64,000 bases of DNA from Pokkaliibacter sp046614695 (GCF_046614695.1 NZ_JBKKHQ010000026.1:1-64000), one strand, 5' to 3'; positions 8,614-18,720 are shown, numbered from the stretch's first letter. Notes: a model not told the origin generated them from the sequence alone. A program made the numbers and translations.

Positions 8614-11229
8614 CTACACCACCTTAACGGTGAAGGCACCTTCGTCGATATCAACCTCCACACGGCCCAGCGCACGACGCTCGGCCACTGCATTCAGCAC
8701 CTCTACAGACATCTGTGGCAGCAGCTGGTTATGCAGCATGTTGTGGATAGTTCGGGCGCCGGACTGAACTTCCTGACAACCCGCAACGATGTGCGAAAGC
8801 ACCTCATCGCTATAATTCAGTTCGGCCTGATGATGCTGCGCCAGACGCTTCTGGATACGACCCAGTTGCAGGCGGGCAATCTCACGGATCATGTCTTCAT
8901 CCAGAGGCACATAAGGCGTGATATTCAGTCGGCCAAGGAAAGCCGGCTTGAACACGGCCAGCAGATCCGGCATCAGCGCCTTGCGCAGGCCTTCAAAGCT
9001 TGGTGCAGTATCAGGGTCTTCAAACAGCTGCAGCGTGGTGTCGCTACCGACGTTACAGGTCATGATGATGACGGTGTTTTTGAAGTCGATGTCACGACCT
9101 TCACCATCCTTGATCGTGCCCTTGTCAAAGACCTGATAGAAAATGTCCTGTACACCGGGATGGGCTTTTTCCATTTCATCAAGCAGGATGACGCTATAAG
9201 GCTTGCGACGGACAGCCTCGGTCAGCACACCACCTTCACCGTAACCCACATAACCGGGAGGAGAGCCCAGCAGCATGCTGACTTTATGCTCTTCCTTGAA
9301 CTCGGACATGTTAATGACAGTGATTTTGTCCTCACTGCCAAAGACCTGTTCAGCCAGCGCCATGGCCGTTTCTGTTTTACCAACACCACTGGGGCCGGTC
9401 AGCAGGAAAATACCGTGGGGACGGTTTTCATCCGCCAGCTGCGCACGGGCAGTCTGTACCGTCTGACTGATCAGACGCAGTGCGTTGGGCTGACCAATAA
9501 CCCGCTCACCTAAACGATCCTCCAGGCTCAGAATACTGGCCACTTCATCGGCCTGCATGCGGCCCAGAGGAATACCGGTCCAGTCAGAAACAACGGACGC
9601 GACCAGCTGCTCATCGACCTGCCAGTGCACCATCGGCTCTTTGGTGTCTTCGTAGTGTGTAAGGAAAGAGCGGAAGGCCTCTTTCTCCTGCGCTTTATCC
9701 TCTTCCGACAACGTCTCATCGAAAAGACGCTGATAGTGGCCCATACCCGCTTTCACGGCTTCCTGCTCGGCATTCCAGAGTGAGCGCTCCGTTTCCAGCT
9801 GTGCAGAAACCTCATCCAGCCTGGTGTCCAGACCCGCCAGTGCCGCTTCATGCTGGCCTGCCGCCTGATGCTCTTCCAATAGCTGGGTCTGCTCGGCTTT
9901 GAGGGCTTCCAGCTGGCGTTGCAGTGACTCAACACGGGAAGGCACGGTTGCCTGGCTCATCGCCACGCGGGCACAGGCCGTATCCAGCAGAGCCACCGCT
10001 TTGTCAGGCAGCTGACGACCATTAATGTAACGTTGTGACAGCAGCACGGAGGCTTTGAGCGCCGCATCAGAAATACTGACATGGTGGTGGCGCTGCATGA
10101 CCGGAAGCAGGCCGCGCAGCATGACGATCGCTTTCTCGGCGCTGGGTTCTTCAACCTTGATCACCTGGAAGCGACGCGTCAGCGCTGCATCTTTCTCGAA
10201 GAACTTCTTGTATTCCGCCCAGGTCGTTGCCGCGATGGTACGCAGCTCGCCACGGGCCAGTGCAGGCTTCAGCAGGTTGGCCGCATCATTCTGACCCGCC
10301 GCGCCACCACTGCCGATCAGCGTATGGGCTTCGTCAATAAAGAGAATAATCGGTGTCGCGGAAGCCTTAACTTCGCTGATCACACCTTTAAGGCGGTTTT
10401 CGAACTCACCCTTCATCCCGGCGCCCGCTTGCAGCAGTGCCAGATCCAGCGTGCGCAGGCTGACGTTTTTCAGCACATCCGGGACATCGCCATTCACGAT
10501 ACGCTGCGCCAGGCCTTCAACCACGGCCGTTTTACCGACACCGGCTTCACCGGTCAGAATCGGGTTGTTTTGGCGACGACGGGTCAGGATGTCAATCATC
10601 TGACGGATTTCATCATCACGTCCCAGAATCGGGTCCAGACGGCCTTCACGAGCCTGTCCGGTCAGGTCCTGAGTAAACTGATCCAGCGAAGGAGTCTTGC
10701 TGATCTTGGCAGGCTCTCCAGAGCGTGCCGCTTGTGCGCCGGCACCTTCCGTTTCACCCGACTCATTTTTCAGTTCAGGCCAGGCATGCAGCAATTGCGC
10801 CGCCTCAATCCGCGACAAAGAGGGCATCTGGCTCTGCCAGATCAGCGCCAGACCTTCGGCGTTGATCAGCGCATAAAGGAGATGCGCAGAGCGGATCTGG
10901 TTGTCCTGGAACTCGATGCTGCACGCCACCCAGCTTTCCTGCAGCAGGGTGACCAGCTGTGCAGAAAGACCGGGGACGGAATCATTACCGGTACGCATGC
11001 GCTCCAGCGACTGCTGCAGCTCGGCAGCAAACTGGTCCGGATTGATGTCAAAGCTGCGCAGCAGCAGATGCACATCAGACTGCTCATTGTTGACCAGCGG
11101 CGTCAGCCAGTGCTGCACTTCAACGCTGAAGTGGCTGCGTGACTGACACAGGGAGGCGGCAGCTTCAAGGGCGCTACGACAGGTGGGGTTCAGCTTCTCC
11201 ACCAAGTGCTTCAAGCTCATTGAAGACAT
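8614..11229 (-). CDS. clpV: ClpV (TssH), T6SS sheath-disassembly ATPase
   Basis: An 871-aa AAA+ unfoldase of the ClpB/Hsp100 type that recycles contracted TssB/TssC sheaths. It has the N-terminal helical domain (residues about 1-160), a first AAA module with Walker A GEAGVGKT near 222-229, a middle coiled-coil, and a second AAA module with GPSGVGKTE near 612-620 and IFLL/LLDEMEKAHP elements. The start at 11229 is preceded by AAGGAAT; an internal ATG three codons later is also possible. It lies downstream of tssG and upstream of hcp. The co-encoded TagJ may help dock it to the sheath. Confidence 0.96.
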   Translation of the reverse strand: MSSMSLKHLVEKLNPTCRSALEAAASLCQSRSHFSVEVQHWLTPLVNNEQSDVHLLLRSFDINPDQFAAELQQSLERMRTGNDSVPGLSAQLVTLLQESWVACSIEFQDNQIRSAHLLYALINAEGLALIWQSQMPSLSRIEAAQLLHAWPELKNESGETEGAGAQAARSGEPAKISKTPSLDQFTQDLTGQAREGRLDPILGRDDEIRQMIDILTRRRQNNPILTGEAGVGKTAVVEGLAQRIVNGDVPDVLKNVSLRTLDLALLQAGAGMKGEFENRLKGVISEVKASATPIILFIDEAHTLIGSGGAAGQNDAANLLKPALARGELRTIAATTWAEYKKFFEKDAALTRRFQVIKVEEPSAEKAIVMLRGLLPVMQRHHHVSISDAALKASVLLSQRYINGRQLPDKAVALLDTACARVAMSQATVPSRVESLQRQLEALKAEQTQLLEEHQAAGQHEAALAGLDTRLDEVSAQLETERSLWNAEQEAVKAGMGHYQRLFDETLSEEDKAQEKEAFRSFLTHYEDTKEPMVHWQVDEQLVASVVSDWTGIPLGRMQADEVASILSLEDRLGERVIGQPNALRLISQTVQTARAQLADENRPHGIFLLTGPSGVGKTETAMALAEQVFGSEDKITVINMSEFKEEHKVSMLLGSPPGYVGYGEGGVLTEAVRRKPYSVILLDEMEKAHPGVQDIFYQVFDKGTIKDGEGRDIDFKNTVIIMTCNVGSDTTLQLFEDPDTAPSFEGLRKALMPDLLAVFKPAFLGRLNITPYVPLDEDMIREIARLQLGRIQKRLAQHHQAELNYSDEVLSHIVAGCQEVQSGARTIHNMLHNQLLPQMSVEVLNAVAERRALGRVEVDIDEGAFTVKVV

Positions 11230-11289
11230 GTGATGAGATTCCTTTCATTTAATGATTCAAACACACTGAAGACGCTCCCTGTGTTCAGG

Positions 11290-12354
11290 TTAAAAGCGCA
11301 GATCCAGCAATCGGTTACGTTTATTGCGCGGGATAAACAAACAGCCACCCTGCGCCAGGCCCATCGAGGACTTACCCAGCTCCACCATGCTGACATGGTG
11401 TGCCGGAATCCTGAGGTGCCAGCGAACACGTGTCGGCGAACCGACATATTCTTGTACCAGCTTGGTCAGACGCTGGTTCAGCGGCCCGGCGGGCATCATT
11501 GAACGGCTCAGCGACTGACTGCGAGACTCCATTTCAATCAACACCGTTGAATTGACATCCCAGAAGCGGCTGCCAATGGAGGCATTCACACCCAGTTGAG
11601 TGAACTGCCCCTCAAGCCCCTGACGTGATGCCAGTCGGGTCTGCTCTTCCGACGCCAGATTCAACCAGCGACCGGTAAACTGTTTCACCCGCACGGGCAC
11701 ACCTGTGATGCTCGACAGCATTTGCTCAAGGCCGGTCGCCGAGCGGGGTAAAGTGGCAAACAGCCCAGCGTGATAAAGACTCAGCGGCTGCATTGAGCCG
11801 GTGGCCGCACCCAGAATATGGCTAAAGGCATCAGTCTTGCGCCGGGCAGGCAAATGCTCGCTTTTACCCGGCATCGGACGGATCTGCTCGGCGATCCTGT
11901 ACTTCTCCCAGGAGCGGTAATACAGCGAAATCAGGCGATGATTGAAGATATCCAAGAAATCCTTCATCGCATGATCGCGGTTCTTGACGCGACTCATCAC
12001 CAATTCGGTGTAATGCTGCGGCAAGGTGGCTGAGAGCCCTGTCAGCCCTGCAAACGTCACATGCATAGTGACCTTCACCGGCTTATCCGGCTCCATCGTG
12101 ACCGGATCAATCTTCTGAATTGCCCGACCGGCAAAACCCAGATGCTGCACCGAGCTAAAACGAACCAACTCACGCTCAGGCCGACCGTCATGACCGATAC
12201 GCCCCTGATAATCACTGCGCTCCAGCTGCAGCTGAATCAGACGTACCGCCTGATAGAAACTGTGCAGATCCGGCTGGTCGATAACCCGGTAAATCGCGCC
12301 TTTCGGAATTCGCCCCTTGCGAACCGCGCGCTCTTTTTTACTCAGCGCGCTCAT
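11290..12354 (-). CDS. tssG: TssG, T6SS baseplate component
   Basis: A 354-aa TssG (ImpH/VasB) protein, part of the TssE-F-G-K baseplate wedge. Family features are the early SFYQAVRLIQLQLER segment, FAGLTGLSATLPQHYTELV, and the basic C-terminal region. The ATG at 12354 shares ATGA with the tssF stop, the usual coupled arrangement; the longer frame would start inside tssF. It matches the common length of 330-370 aa. Confidence 0.95.
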   Translation of the reverse strand: MSALSKKERAVRKGRIPKGAIYRVIDQPDLHSFYQAVRLIQLQLERSDYQGRIGHDGRPERELVRFSSVQHLGFAGRAIQKIDPVTMEPDKPVKVTMHVTFAGLTGLSATLPQHYTELVMSRVKNRDHAMKDFLDIFNHRLISLYYRSWEKYRIAEQIRPMPGKSEHLPARRKTDAFSHILGAATGSMQPLSLYHAGLFATLPRSATGLEQMLSSITGVPVRVKQFTGRWLNLASEEQTRLASRQGLEGQFTQLGVNASIGSRFWDVNSTVLIEMESRSQSLSRSMMPAGPLNQRLTKLVQEYVGSPTRVRWHLRIPAHHVSMVELGKSSMGLAQGGCLFIPRNKRNRLLDLRF

Positions 12355-14180
12355 ACCAACGGCACGCCTCCGGCCCGCGCAGGCCACTGATGTACCGGAC
12401 GCGCCTCATCCAGGATGCTGATGGATAGGCGAGTGAAGCTGTTGACGGAGGCAAACTGCGAGAAGAAATAGTCCAGTACTGAACCCAGGAAGAAGAGGCT
12501 GCTACCAGCGGCATCATGCTGGGTAAAAACCAGCTGAATATCGTTGCCATGAGCAAAGGCCACGCGACCATTGCGAATCAAGCGAGATGTCGCCGCCGTG
12601 ATTTTCACATCGTAAATCGCTTGCAGCAGCACCTTGGTTTCCGGGCTGGCACGGAAGTCATACAGCTTCAACACCTCGCGAACCCGCTGCGCGGCGCCCT
12701 CACCGGAGAAGTGATTCAGGGTCAGGTGACTCACCAGTTGCCAGCGGGTGTCTTCGCCCAGAGAAGGACGCACCACGGTGGTCGGCGGAGTCAGGCAACG
12801 AATCTCTTCCACAACATCAGCATGGGTGCTGGTTTGCATGAATGGCTGGCCACCACCGTAGGGCAGACGTGCAGGAACATTGCGATTTGAGCAAAGCGCC
12901 TTGACCCCAAGCATCCAGCCATCATTCTGCTCAAAGGCAGCGCCGTAGGCCTGACGGTCGACAATGCTTAATACCGCCTCCGTGCCAGGCTCGGCATTAC
13001 CTCTCGCCCACTGACCGGGTTCACGGCGAACCGTCCAGAACACATCGTCATCATCCAGATAGGCAGGATGCCCTTCGGCATAATAAGGCCGCACATTGCG
13101 ACGCTGACGGCTGTGGTTAAAGACTTCCACGTCCGTCGGCCGAATAATTTCCCGCGTGTCCGCTTTGGCAAAAGAAGCGGTCAGGCGATACTCATGCTCT
13201 GCGGTTTCAAGGCGGATAGGCTCCAGCCGCTCCTCAAAGAGATTAACCATCGGCGTGCAGCCCAGCATCAGCTGGGAGTCCGACACCTGCTGCTCAAGCT
13301 CAGTGGAAGACTCCGAAAAATACAGATAGATATCGGCATGAGCGCCAGCCTGCTTCCAGCGCGAGCGCAGATCATCCAGCTCAAAGAACAGGAATTTTTG
13401 CGGGAACAGACTTTGTTCAATTAACAGGCGATAACCTGCAAAGCTTTTCGACTGATATGGCACTACCGCGTGTTCAGGCTCAAAACCCACCGCCTTAAGG
13501 TGACGCTTTTCAAGATACACCGCCTCCTGATGATTGCCTTCAGGCGTAATCGCCATACCGATGCAATCACGGAACAGATGCTGATAGAGCGCCAGGTTAT
13601 GGCGCAGCTGTCCGTTCAGATAAAAACGCAGGCTATCCACGCCGATATCGCTCAAATTCACTTTCGGCAGCAGGCTTTTGACGGAGATTTTCAGAATGGA
13701 CGATGGGCTGTCACGCCAGATCGACTTCGGTGCCCGAAAAGGCGCGTTCTGAAAGCGTACTGAATCAATCTCCACCGGCCAGAGACGGACGTCATAGCAG
13801 GTCTGGAACTGGCACTCGGCAAAGCCCGGTACTTCTGTGGTCAGCTCGCAGCCACGGGGAAGTGTCACACCAAAGTCATTCAGGTTTTTTGGCGTCACCT
13901 GAGCAATGGACATGGAAGGAATGGGTGCCTGATAGTCCGGATACATGTGACCCAGCAGCGCATCGGTCAGCTCCGGAAAGCTGTCATCGAGTTTCTGGCG
14001 AATACGCGCCGTCAGGAAGGAGACCCCTTCCAGCAAGCGGGAGACGTGCGGGTCCTCGATGACCTCATCACTCAGTTTCAGCCGACCGGCCACTTTGGGA
14101 TAGCGTTCGGCAAACTCACTGCCAAGATGACGCAAGTACGTCAGTTCCTGGTTGTAATACTTCAGCAGTTCATCAGCCAT
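12351..14180 (-). CDS. tssF: TssF, T6SS baseplate component
   Basis: A 609-aa TssF (ImpG/VasA) protein, the normal size for the family. The N-terminus is diagnostic (LLKYYNQELTYLRHLGSEFA), followed by HVSRLLEGVSFLTARI, LGHMYPDYQAPIPSM, and the C-terminal GNDIQLVF region. It forms heterotrimers with TssG in the cytoplasmic baseplate around the VgrG hub. It lies 3 bp after tssE and overlaps tssG by 4 bp, so tssE, tssF and tssG are one translation block. Confidence 0.96.
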   Translation of the reverse strand: MADELLKYYNQELTYLRHLGSEFAERYPKVAGRLKLSDEVIEDPHVSRLLEGVSFLTARIRQKLDDSFPELTDALLGHMYPDYQAPIPSMSIAQVTPKNLNDFGVTLPRGCELTTEVPGFAECQFQTCYDVRLWPVEIDSVRFQNAPFRAPKSIWRDSPSSILKISVKSLLPKVNLSDIGVDSLRFYLNGQLRHNLALYQHLFRDCIGMAITPEGNHQEAVYLEKRHLKAVGFEPEHAVVPYQSKSFAGYRLLIEQSLFPQKFLFFELDDLRSRWKQAGAHADIYLYFSESSTELEQQVSDSQLMLGCTPMVNLFEERLEPIRLETAEHEYRLTASFAKADTREIIRPTDVEVFNHSRQRRNVRPYYAEGHPAYLDDDDVFWTVRREPGQWARGNAEPGTEAVLSIVDRQAYGAAFEQNDGWMLGVKALCSNRNVPARLPYGGGQPFMQTSTHADVVEEIRCLTPPTTVVRPSLGEDTRWQLVSHLTLNHFSGEGAAQRVREVLKLYDFRASPETKVLLQAIYDVKITAATSRLIRNGRVAFAHGNDIQLVFTQHDAAGSSLFFLGSVLDYFFSQFASVNSFTRLSISILDEARPVHQWPARAGGVPLV

Positions 14181-14183
14181 GAA

Positions 14184-14672
14184 TTACATTCTCCCTACCA
14201 GGCGAAGCGCCAACGTGGCGGGTTCAAGCTCGGTATCAAAGGACACTTCTTCGGGGCGCGGCACGGCATACATGACCGCACTGATCCGCAATTTCAGGGT
14301 CGTACTGACTTCTTCAGTCTCGATCACCGAGACACTGACATCGGCAAAGCGTGGCTCAAACTTGCGAATGGTCTGCTCCACAATTCGGCAAAGGTTCAGT
14401 TTGGCATCCTGACTGCTCACCGGGATGGTCGAGAAATCAGGCAGGCCGTAGCTTAGCAGCGACTGCTCCAGCTCTTTGTAGGCCTTGGGCCAGGTCAGAT
14501 AACTGACCCGGCTGTTCAGTAGGTCCTCAAGATCGCGACGGACACTCGCTCGCATATTGCGCGGGCTGTAAGTGTCATCCGTGGCGACCATGGCCGTTTC
14601 TTCCGGGTCAGCATCAATCAGCCGATCCAGAATACTGGGCACAATACGAACCTTTTTGCCTGCCTCGGCCAT
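14184..14672 (-). CDS. tssE: TssE, gp25-like baseplate protein
   Basis: A 162-aa protein of the phage T4 gp25/lysozyme-like family (no catalytic activity expected in TssE). It has the RRDLEDLLNSR motif, YGLPDFSTIP and a C-terminal domain with LKLRISAVMY. It begins sheath polymerisation on the baseplate. It lies 14 bp after tagJ and 3 bp before tssF. The ribosome binding site is weak, so coupling to tagJ is likely. Confidence 0.93.
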   Translation of the reverse strand: MAEAGKKVRIVPSILDRLIDADPEETAMVATDDTYSPRNMRASVRRDLEDLLNSRVSYLTWPKAYKELEQSLLSYGLPDFSTIPVSSQDAKLNLCRIVEQTIRKFEPRFADVSVSVIETEEVSTTLKLRISAVMYAVPRPEEVSFDTELEPATLALRLVGRM

Positions 14673-14686
14673 AAATGAACTCAGCC

Positions 14687-15499
14687 TTACTCTGCAACAG
14701 CAGCTGACTCAACCAGCACCTGCGGTGCCAGCGTGGTCACATCAGCAAGATTCAGCGCTTCGTCGTTCACCAGAATCTGCTTGAAGCCAATACCGGTAAA
14801 GACTTCGGCTTCACCGGCCTGATGCCAGTCAGTCTCACGGCCAAGCTTTTGGTGAGGCGTGTTGCTGCCCGCGTAAGTCATGGGGATAAAGACATCGCCA
14901 TCGGCACCTGCAGTGGTCTGGATAACCGCCGGGCGCCAGATATGCTCGACCAGCGAGGTGGCAGGCTTGATATCCAGATGGATAACATCAGCCCACTTGA
15001 TGAAATAGAACTTGCCGTCGGTTCCCAACAGCTCCAGAAAACCACAGAGGCTGTCATCCAGATCACGGACATCTTCCGCCGCTTCACCGTTAATCAGCAA
15101 AGGACAGGTATTACGCTGTTCTTCCAGTGCGGCCGCCAGCTCAGCCACTTCGGCTTCTTCTTTCACCAGCGCCACCCGCAGTTTCAGCAGAGTTTCCACT
15201 TCAGCGTCAGCCTCGCCCAGCAGTGAAGATGTATCCCCACCGTTGTAAAAATCCAGACGCGCCTGAGCGGCATGAATCAGACGACGCAGGTTACTGGCAC
15301 CAGCAGCAGTTTCAGGGTCCTGACGCACCATCATGTCCAGTTGCTGGTCAGCCTTCTCGAGCTGGCCATCGATGCAGAGCAGCTCAATGTAGCTACCACG
15401 CGCAGACAGGTTACGTGGATCATCACGCAGGGCATTCTTGAGTTGCTCAATGGCAGCGGCAATCTCTCCCTGCGCCAGCAATGTCTTGATATCGCTCAT
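14687..15499 (-). CDS. tagJ: TagJ/ImpE accessory protein
   Basis: A 270-aa ImpE-family T6SS accessory protein. The N-terminus is TPR-like (AAIEQLKNALRDDPRNLSAR, ELLCIDGQLEKADQQLD), and the C-terminal domain (FLELLGTDGKFYFIKW, RPAVIQTTAG, DVFIPMTYAGSN) is the conserved ImpE part. In other systems TagJ binds TssB and ClpV and modulates sheath recycling. The ATG at 15499 is preceded by GAGAGAAAGG; the longer frame adds an unlikely Arg/Cys-rich start. Confidence 0.88.
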   Translation of the reverse strand: MSDIKTLLAQGEIAAAIEQLKNALRDDPRNLSARGSYIELLCIDGQLEKADQQLDMMVRQDPETAAGASNLRRLIHAAQARLDFYNGGDTSSLLGEADAEVETLLKLRVALVKEEAEVAELAAALEEQRNTCPLLINGEAAEDVRDLDDSLCGFLELLGTDGKFYFIKWADVIHLDIKPATSLVEHIWRPAVIQTTAGADGDVFIPMTYAGSNTPHQKLGRETDWHQAGEAEVFTGIGFKQILVNDEALNLADVTTLAPQVLVESAAVAE

Positions 15500-15559
15500 C
15501 CTTTCTCTCCCTGCTCCGGCGCAACCCCGCCAGAACATCTTTCTTATGACTTATATGTC

Positions 15560-17107
15560 TTAACGACCGGCAGAAAGTTCCGTTACCAGTCGCACTGAAG
15601 ACACCATTTGATCCATCTGCAGGTGTGGCCGCAGACGAATCACGGAATAGTAATGACCGGGCTCACCGGCCTTGGCTTTCACCTTGATTTTGGCTTCACC
15701 CAGTGGATATCGGGCCCGCACCTCATCAGAAGCAGTATCCGAGGCCGTGGTGTACTGATGCAGCCAGCGCTGCAACTCATTTTCGATGGTACCGGCCGAC
15801 TCGTATTTACCCACCTTGTCGCGACCCAGATGCTTGATGTAATGAGCAATGCGCGAGACACAGAGGGTGTATTGCAGCATCGAAGACAGCTGCACATTCA
15901 CGGTGGCCAGATCCGAACTGTAACGTTTGGGCTTCATCAGCGAGGAGTTGCTGAGAAACACCAGATTGTTGGTACGGGGCACCGGCAGGGCAGGAATAAA
16001 ACCCGTCTCAGACATGGCACGTTCCAGCTTGTCACCGATTTGCAGATTAAGCGGCACCAGCTTCGTGTGCTGATAACGCTCCGTCTCGCAATAGAGTTCA
16101 GGCAGATCACACACTAAGCCCTGCCCTTCCTGACCGGGCTTGAAGTTACGCACATGGCTGAACCAGCCGGTTTCGGCGAAGGCACGAATCATCACCGCGC
16201 CGAGACAATAGGCTCCGTTGCCCCAGAGATAGTCCTGCTCATCGCGGACATGCTCACGAAAGCGGAAGCTCTCACTACGGGTGCTGTCCGTCTCATAGGG
16301 CGCTCGCATCAATACCTGTGGTAACACCAGACCGATATAACGCGCTTCTTCACGCTCACGGAATGCGCGCCACTTGACGTACTCAGGCAGCTCAAACTGC
16401 TGATGGAACTGATTCACCGATCCCAGATCACCAAAGGATTCCACTCCCAGAAAGGACGGAGTCACCGAGGCGATAAAGGGAACAAAGGCCGCTTCTGCGG
16501 TCCTGGCGATGGAAGAGAGTACGTCCAGATCGTTGGTCGGCAGACCCTTTTGCGGAGTCAGCGCCAACGCGTAATCACCGATAATGAGACCGAAGGGTTC
16601 ACCACCGGCGTGGTCGAATTCGCTATCGTGGATCAGGCGATGAAAGTCGCTCTGATCAAACTCGATGACGCGAGCAATATCACGACTGAGTTCAGCCCAG
16701 CTTAGGCTGATCAGCTTGATTTTTACCCGCTGCTCACGATCCGCTTTTGCGCTTTGCTTCACCAGATAATGAAGACTGCGCCAGCTGGATTCGAGCTGCT
16801 TAAATTCAGCATGATGGAGGATCGCATTGACCTGCGCCTCCAGTAACTCATCGATGCCATCAATGGCTTGCCATAGCAGCTGACGGCCATCCTCGGCCCC
16901 GCTACCGCGCTCTCCGGTATGGTCAAACCACAGACGCAATGCCGCCTGGGTGTCCTTCTCCCGCAGGAAACGCTCCAGAAATGCCGCATTGAGATGACCA
17001 AACGCCTGACCCGATGACTCCTCACCGCTATCGTGCAGCGGCGCCTCGTCAATATCGGCAAAGGCAAAGCCGTACTCACTGGCCTGACTGTAGGCTGAAG
17101 TTGTCAA
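15560..17107 (-). CDS. Second TssC-like sheath protein (ImpD type)
   Basis: A 515-aa EvpB/TssC-family protein paralogous to the TssC encoded immediately upstream. Shared stretches include a SSWRSLHYLVKQ equivalent of the GSWRGLNYLTQN motif, EFDHAGGEPFGLIIGDYA, LPRTNNLVFLSN, and the C-terminal GHYYSVIRLRPHLQMDQM. The N-terminal about 60 residues differ from true TssC and are acidic. It corresponds in position to impD of imp-type loci (the TssC40 class), whose role is less clear than that of TssC. It is separated from tssC by 113 bp containing a strong hairpin. It may be a sheath variant or an assembly factor. Confidence 0.85.
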   Translation of the reverse strand: MTTSAYSQASEYGFAFADIDEAPLHDSGEESSGQAFGHLNAAFLERFLREKDTQAALRLWFDHTGERGSGAEDGRQLLWQAIDGIDELLEAQVNAILHHAEFKQLESSWRSLHYLVKQSAKADREQRVKIKLISLSWAELSRDIARVIEFDQSDFHRLIHDSEFDHAGGEPFGLIIGDYALALTPQKGLPTNDLDVLSSIARTAEAAFVPFIASVTPSFLGVESFGDLGSVNQFHQQFELPEYVKWRAFREREEARYIGLVLPQVLMRAPYETDSTRSESFRFREHVRDEQDYLWGNGAYCLGAVMIRAFAETGWFSHVRNFKPGQEGQGLVCDLPELYCETERYQHTKLVPLNLQIGDKLERAMSETGFIPALPVPRTNNLVFLSNSSLMKPKRYSSDLATVNVQLSSMLQYTLCVSRIAHYIKHLGRDKVGKYESAGTIENELQRWLHQYTTASDTASDEVRARYPLGEAKIKVKAKAGEPGHYYSVIRLRPHLQMDQMVSSVRLVTELSAGR

Positions 17108-17179
17108 TCCTTGACCCCATGCTAGCTGGGTGCACAGAGACGTGCCCCACCATTAAAAAGGTGTAATAACCGAGGTGAC

Positions 17180-17206
17180 AAAGGGCCGCCCGGCGGGCAG
17201 CCCTTT
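17180..17206. terminator. Hairpin between tssC and the second tssC-like gene
   Basis: AAAGGGC-c-GCCC-ggc-GGGC-a-GCCCTTT forms a GC-rich stem broken by one mismatch. Only three T residues follow in the minus direction, so it is more likely an attenuator or mRNA-stabilising stem that lowers downstream expression than a full terminator. Confidence 0.6.
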
Positions 17207-17220
17207 TACGGCAGGAAGCC

Positions 17221-18720
17221 TTAGTTACCCATTTCAGGGATCTTGGCGACCAGACGCAGAGAGGTTGTCAGCTCTTCCATCTGCAACCAGGGGCGCAGAT
17301 GAGCAATCGCGTGGTAAGCACCAGGCTGGCCAGGGATTTCCTTGACCTTAACGCGGGCATCCGCCAGCGGATACTTGGCGCGAATTTCCTGACCACCGCC
17401 CTCAGAGGCGTTGACATAGCCCAGAATCCAGCGGTTCAGCCAGGCTTCAACGTCAGCTGCTTCCATGAAGCTACCGATCTTGTCGCGCGCCATCACTTTC
17501 AGGTAATGAGCAAAGCGAGAAGTCGCCATCATGTAAGGCAGACGTGCAGAGATTGCAGCGTTGGCCGTGGCATCAGGGTTATCAAACTTGGCTGGCTTCT
17601 GACAGGTCTGGCCACCGAAGAAGACCGCATAATCGGTGTTCTTGTAATGGCACAGAGGCAGGAAGCCCAGTTTGCTCAGTTCCGCTTCACGACGGTCAGT
17701 GATGCCGACCTCTGTCGGGCACTTCACATCGGGATCGCCATCATCACTGATAAAGACGTGTGCAGGCAGGTTATCAACACGACCACCACCTTCAGTACCA
17801 CGGATAGCCGTACAGAAGCCGTACTTGCTGAATGCTTCTGTCATACGTGCACCCAACACATAAGCAGCATTCATCCAGCAGTAGTTATCATGCTCAGCTG
17901 TTTTGGAATACTGGGTCTTTTCATCCAGCGGGAATTCCTCGTAGCGGAACTCTTCCACAGGACGAGTCTGCTGACCGTAAGGCAAACGCGCCAGTACACG
18001 AGGCATGGTCAGCGTCACAAAACGGCTGTCATCGCTCTCGCGGAATGAGCGCCATTTGGTGTATTCAAAGGACTCAAAAATCTTCTCCAGATCACGCGGT
18101 CTGGAAAGCTCACTCCAGTCATCAAATCCAAAGAGAGCAGGGTTTGCTGCTGACAGGAAGGGAGAGAAACCCGCGGCGGCGACATTGGACATCAGGCTCA
18201 GTGTCTCGATGTCTTCCGGGTGGCTGGTGAACTCATAATCACCCACGATGGCGCCGTAAGGCTCACCGCCAGGCGTTCCGAACTCGGATTCATACACCTT
18301 CTTGAAGATCTGGCTCTGATCAAAATCAACAGCTTTGGTCAGGTCGCGATGCAGATCTTTCTTGGACAGGCTCAGCACACGAATTTTCAGCGTCTGACTG
18401 GTTTCAGTGTTCTGAGTCAGGTAGTTCAGACCACGCCAGCTGCCTTCCAGCTTCTGGAACTTTTCATGGTGCATGATTTCTGCCAGCTGGACAGAGATCA
18501 GCTCATCCAGCTTGGCGATCGCTTCGTTAAAGGTCACGGACAGGTTTTTATTCCAGGTCACGGTGCCTTTCAGCGCTTCTTCCGCCAGGGTACGAATCAG
18601 TTCTTCCGCACGGCTGGCTTCAGTCTGTTTAGTGGCCTGAATGGCCTGATCCAGAATACCCAGAGACGTCTCATTGACGGCTTCCTGGGCAATGCTGCTT
18701 TGCTGTTCTACGCCGCTCAT
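17221..18720 (-). CDS. tssC: TssC, T6SS sheath large subunit
   Basis: A 499-aa TssC (VipB/EvpB) protein that assembles with TssB into the contractile sheath. Canonical features: an N-terminal helix for TssB binding, KLEGSWRGLNYL, SEFGTPGGEPYGAIVGDYEF, a central NAAYVLGARM region, and the C-terminal GAYHAIAHLRPWLQMEELTTSLRLV. The start overlaps the tssB stop by 4 bp, keeping the subunits at matched levels. It is the first of two TssC-family genes here and the closer match to the typical 490-500-aa sheath subunit. Confidence 0.97.
   Translation of the reverse strand: MSGVEQQSSIAQEAVNETSLGILDQAIQATKQTEASRAEELIRTLAEEALKGTVTWNKNLSVTFNEAIAKLDELISVQLAEIMHHEKFQKLEGSWRGLNYLTQNTETSQTLKIRVLSLSKKDLHRDLTKAVDFDQSQIFKKVYESEFGTPGGEPYGAIVGDYEFTSHPEDIETLSLMSNVAAAGFSPFLSAANPALFGFDDWSELSRPRDLEKIFESFEYTKWRSFRESDDSRFVTLTMPRVLARLPYGQQTRPVEEFRYEEFPLDEKTQYSKTAEHDNYCWMNAAYVLGARMTEAFSKYGFCTAIRGTEGGGRVDNLPAHVFISDDGDPDVKCPTEVGITDRREAELSKLGFLPLCHYKNTDYAVFFGGQTCQKPAKFDNPDATANAAISARLPYMMATSRFAHYLKVMARDKIGSFMEAADVEAWLNRWILGYVNASEGGGQEIRAKYPLADARVKVKEIPGQPGAYHAIAHLRPWLQMEELTTSLRLVAKIPEMGN

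Noticed and set aside
8560..9513. Plus-strand ORF of 317 aa opposite clpV
   Set aside because: It lies entirely opposite a strong ClpV coding frame and has no domain or ribosome binding site evidence.
10081..11142. Plus-strand ORF of 353 aa opposite clpV
   Set aside because: It is antisense to a conserved AAA+ ATPase gene and its product resembles no family.
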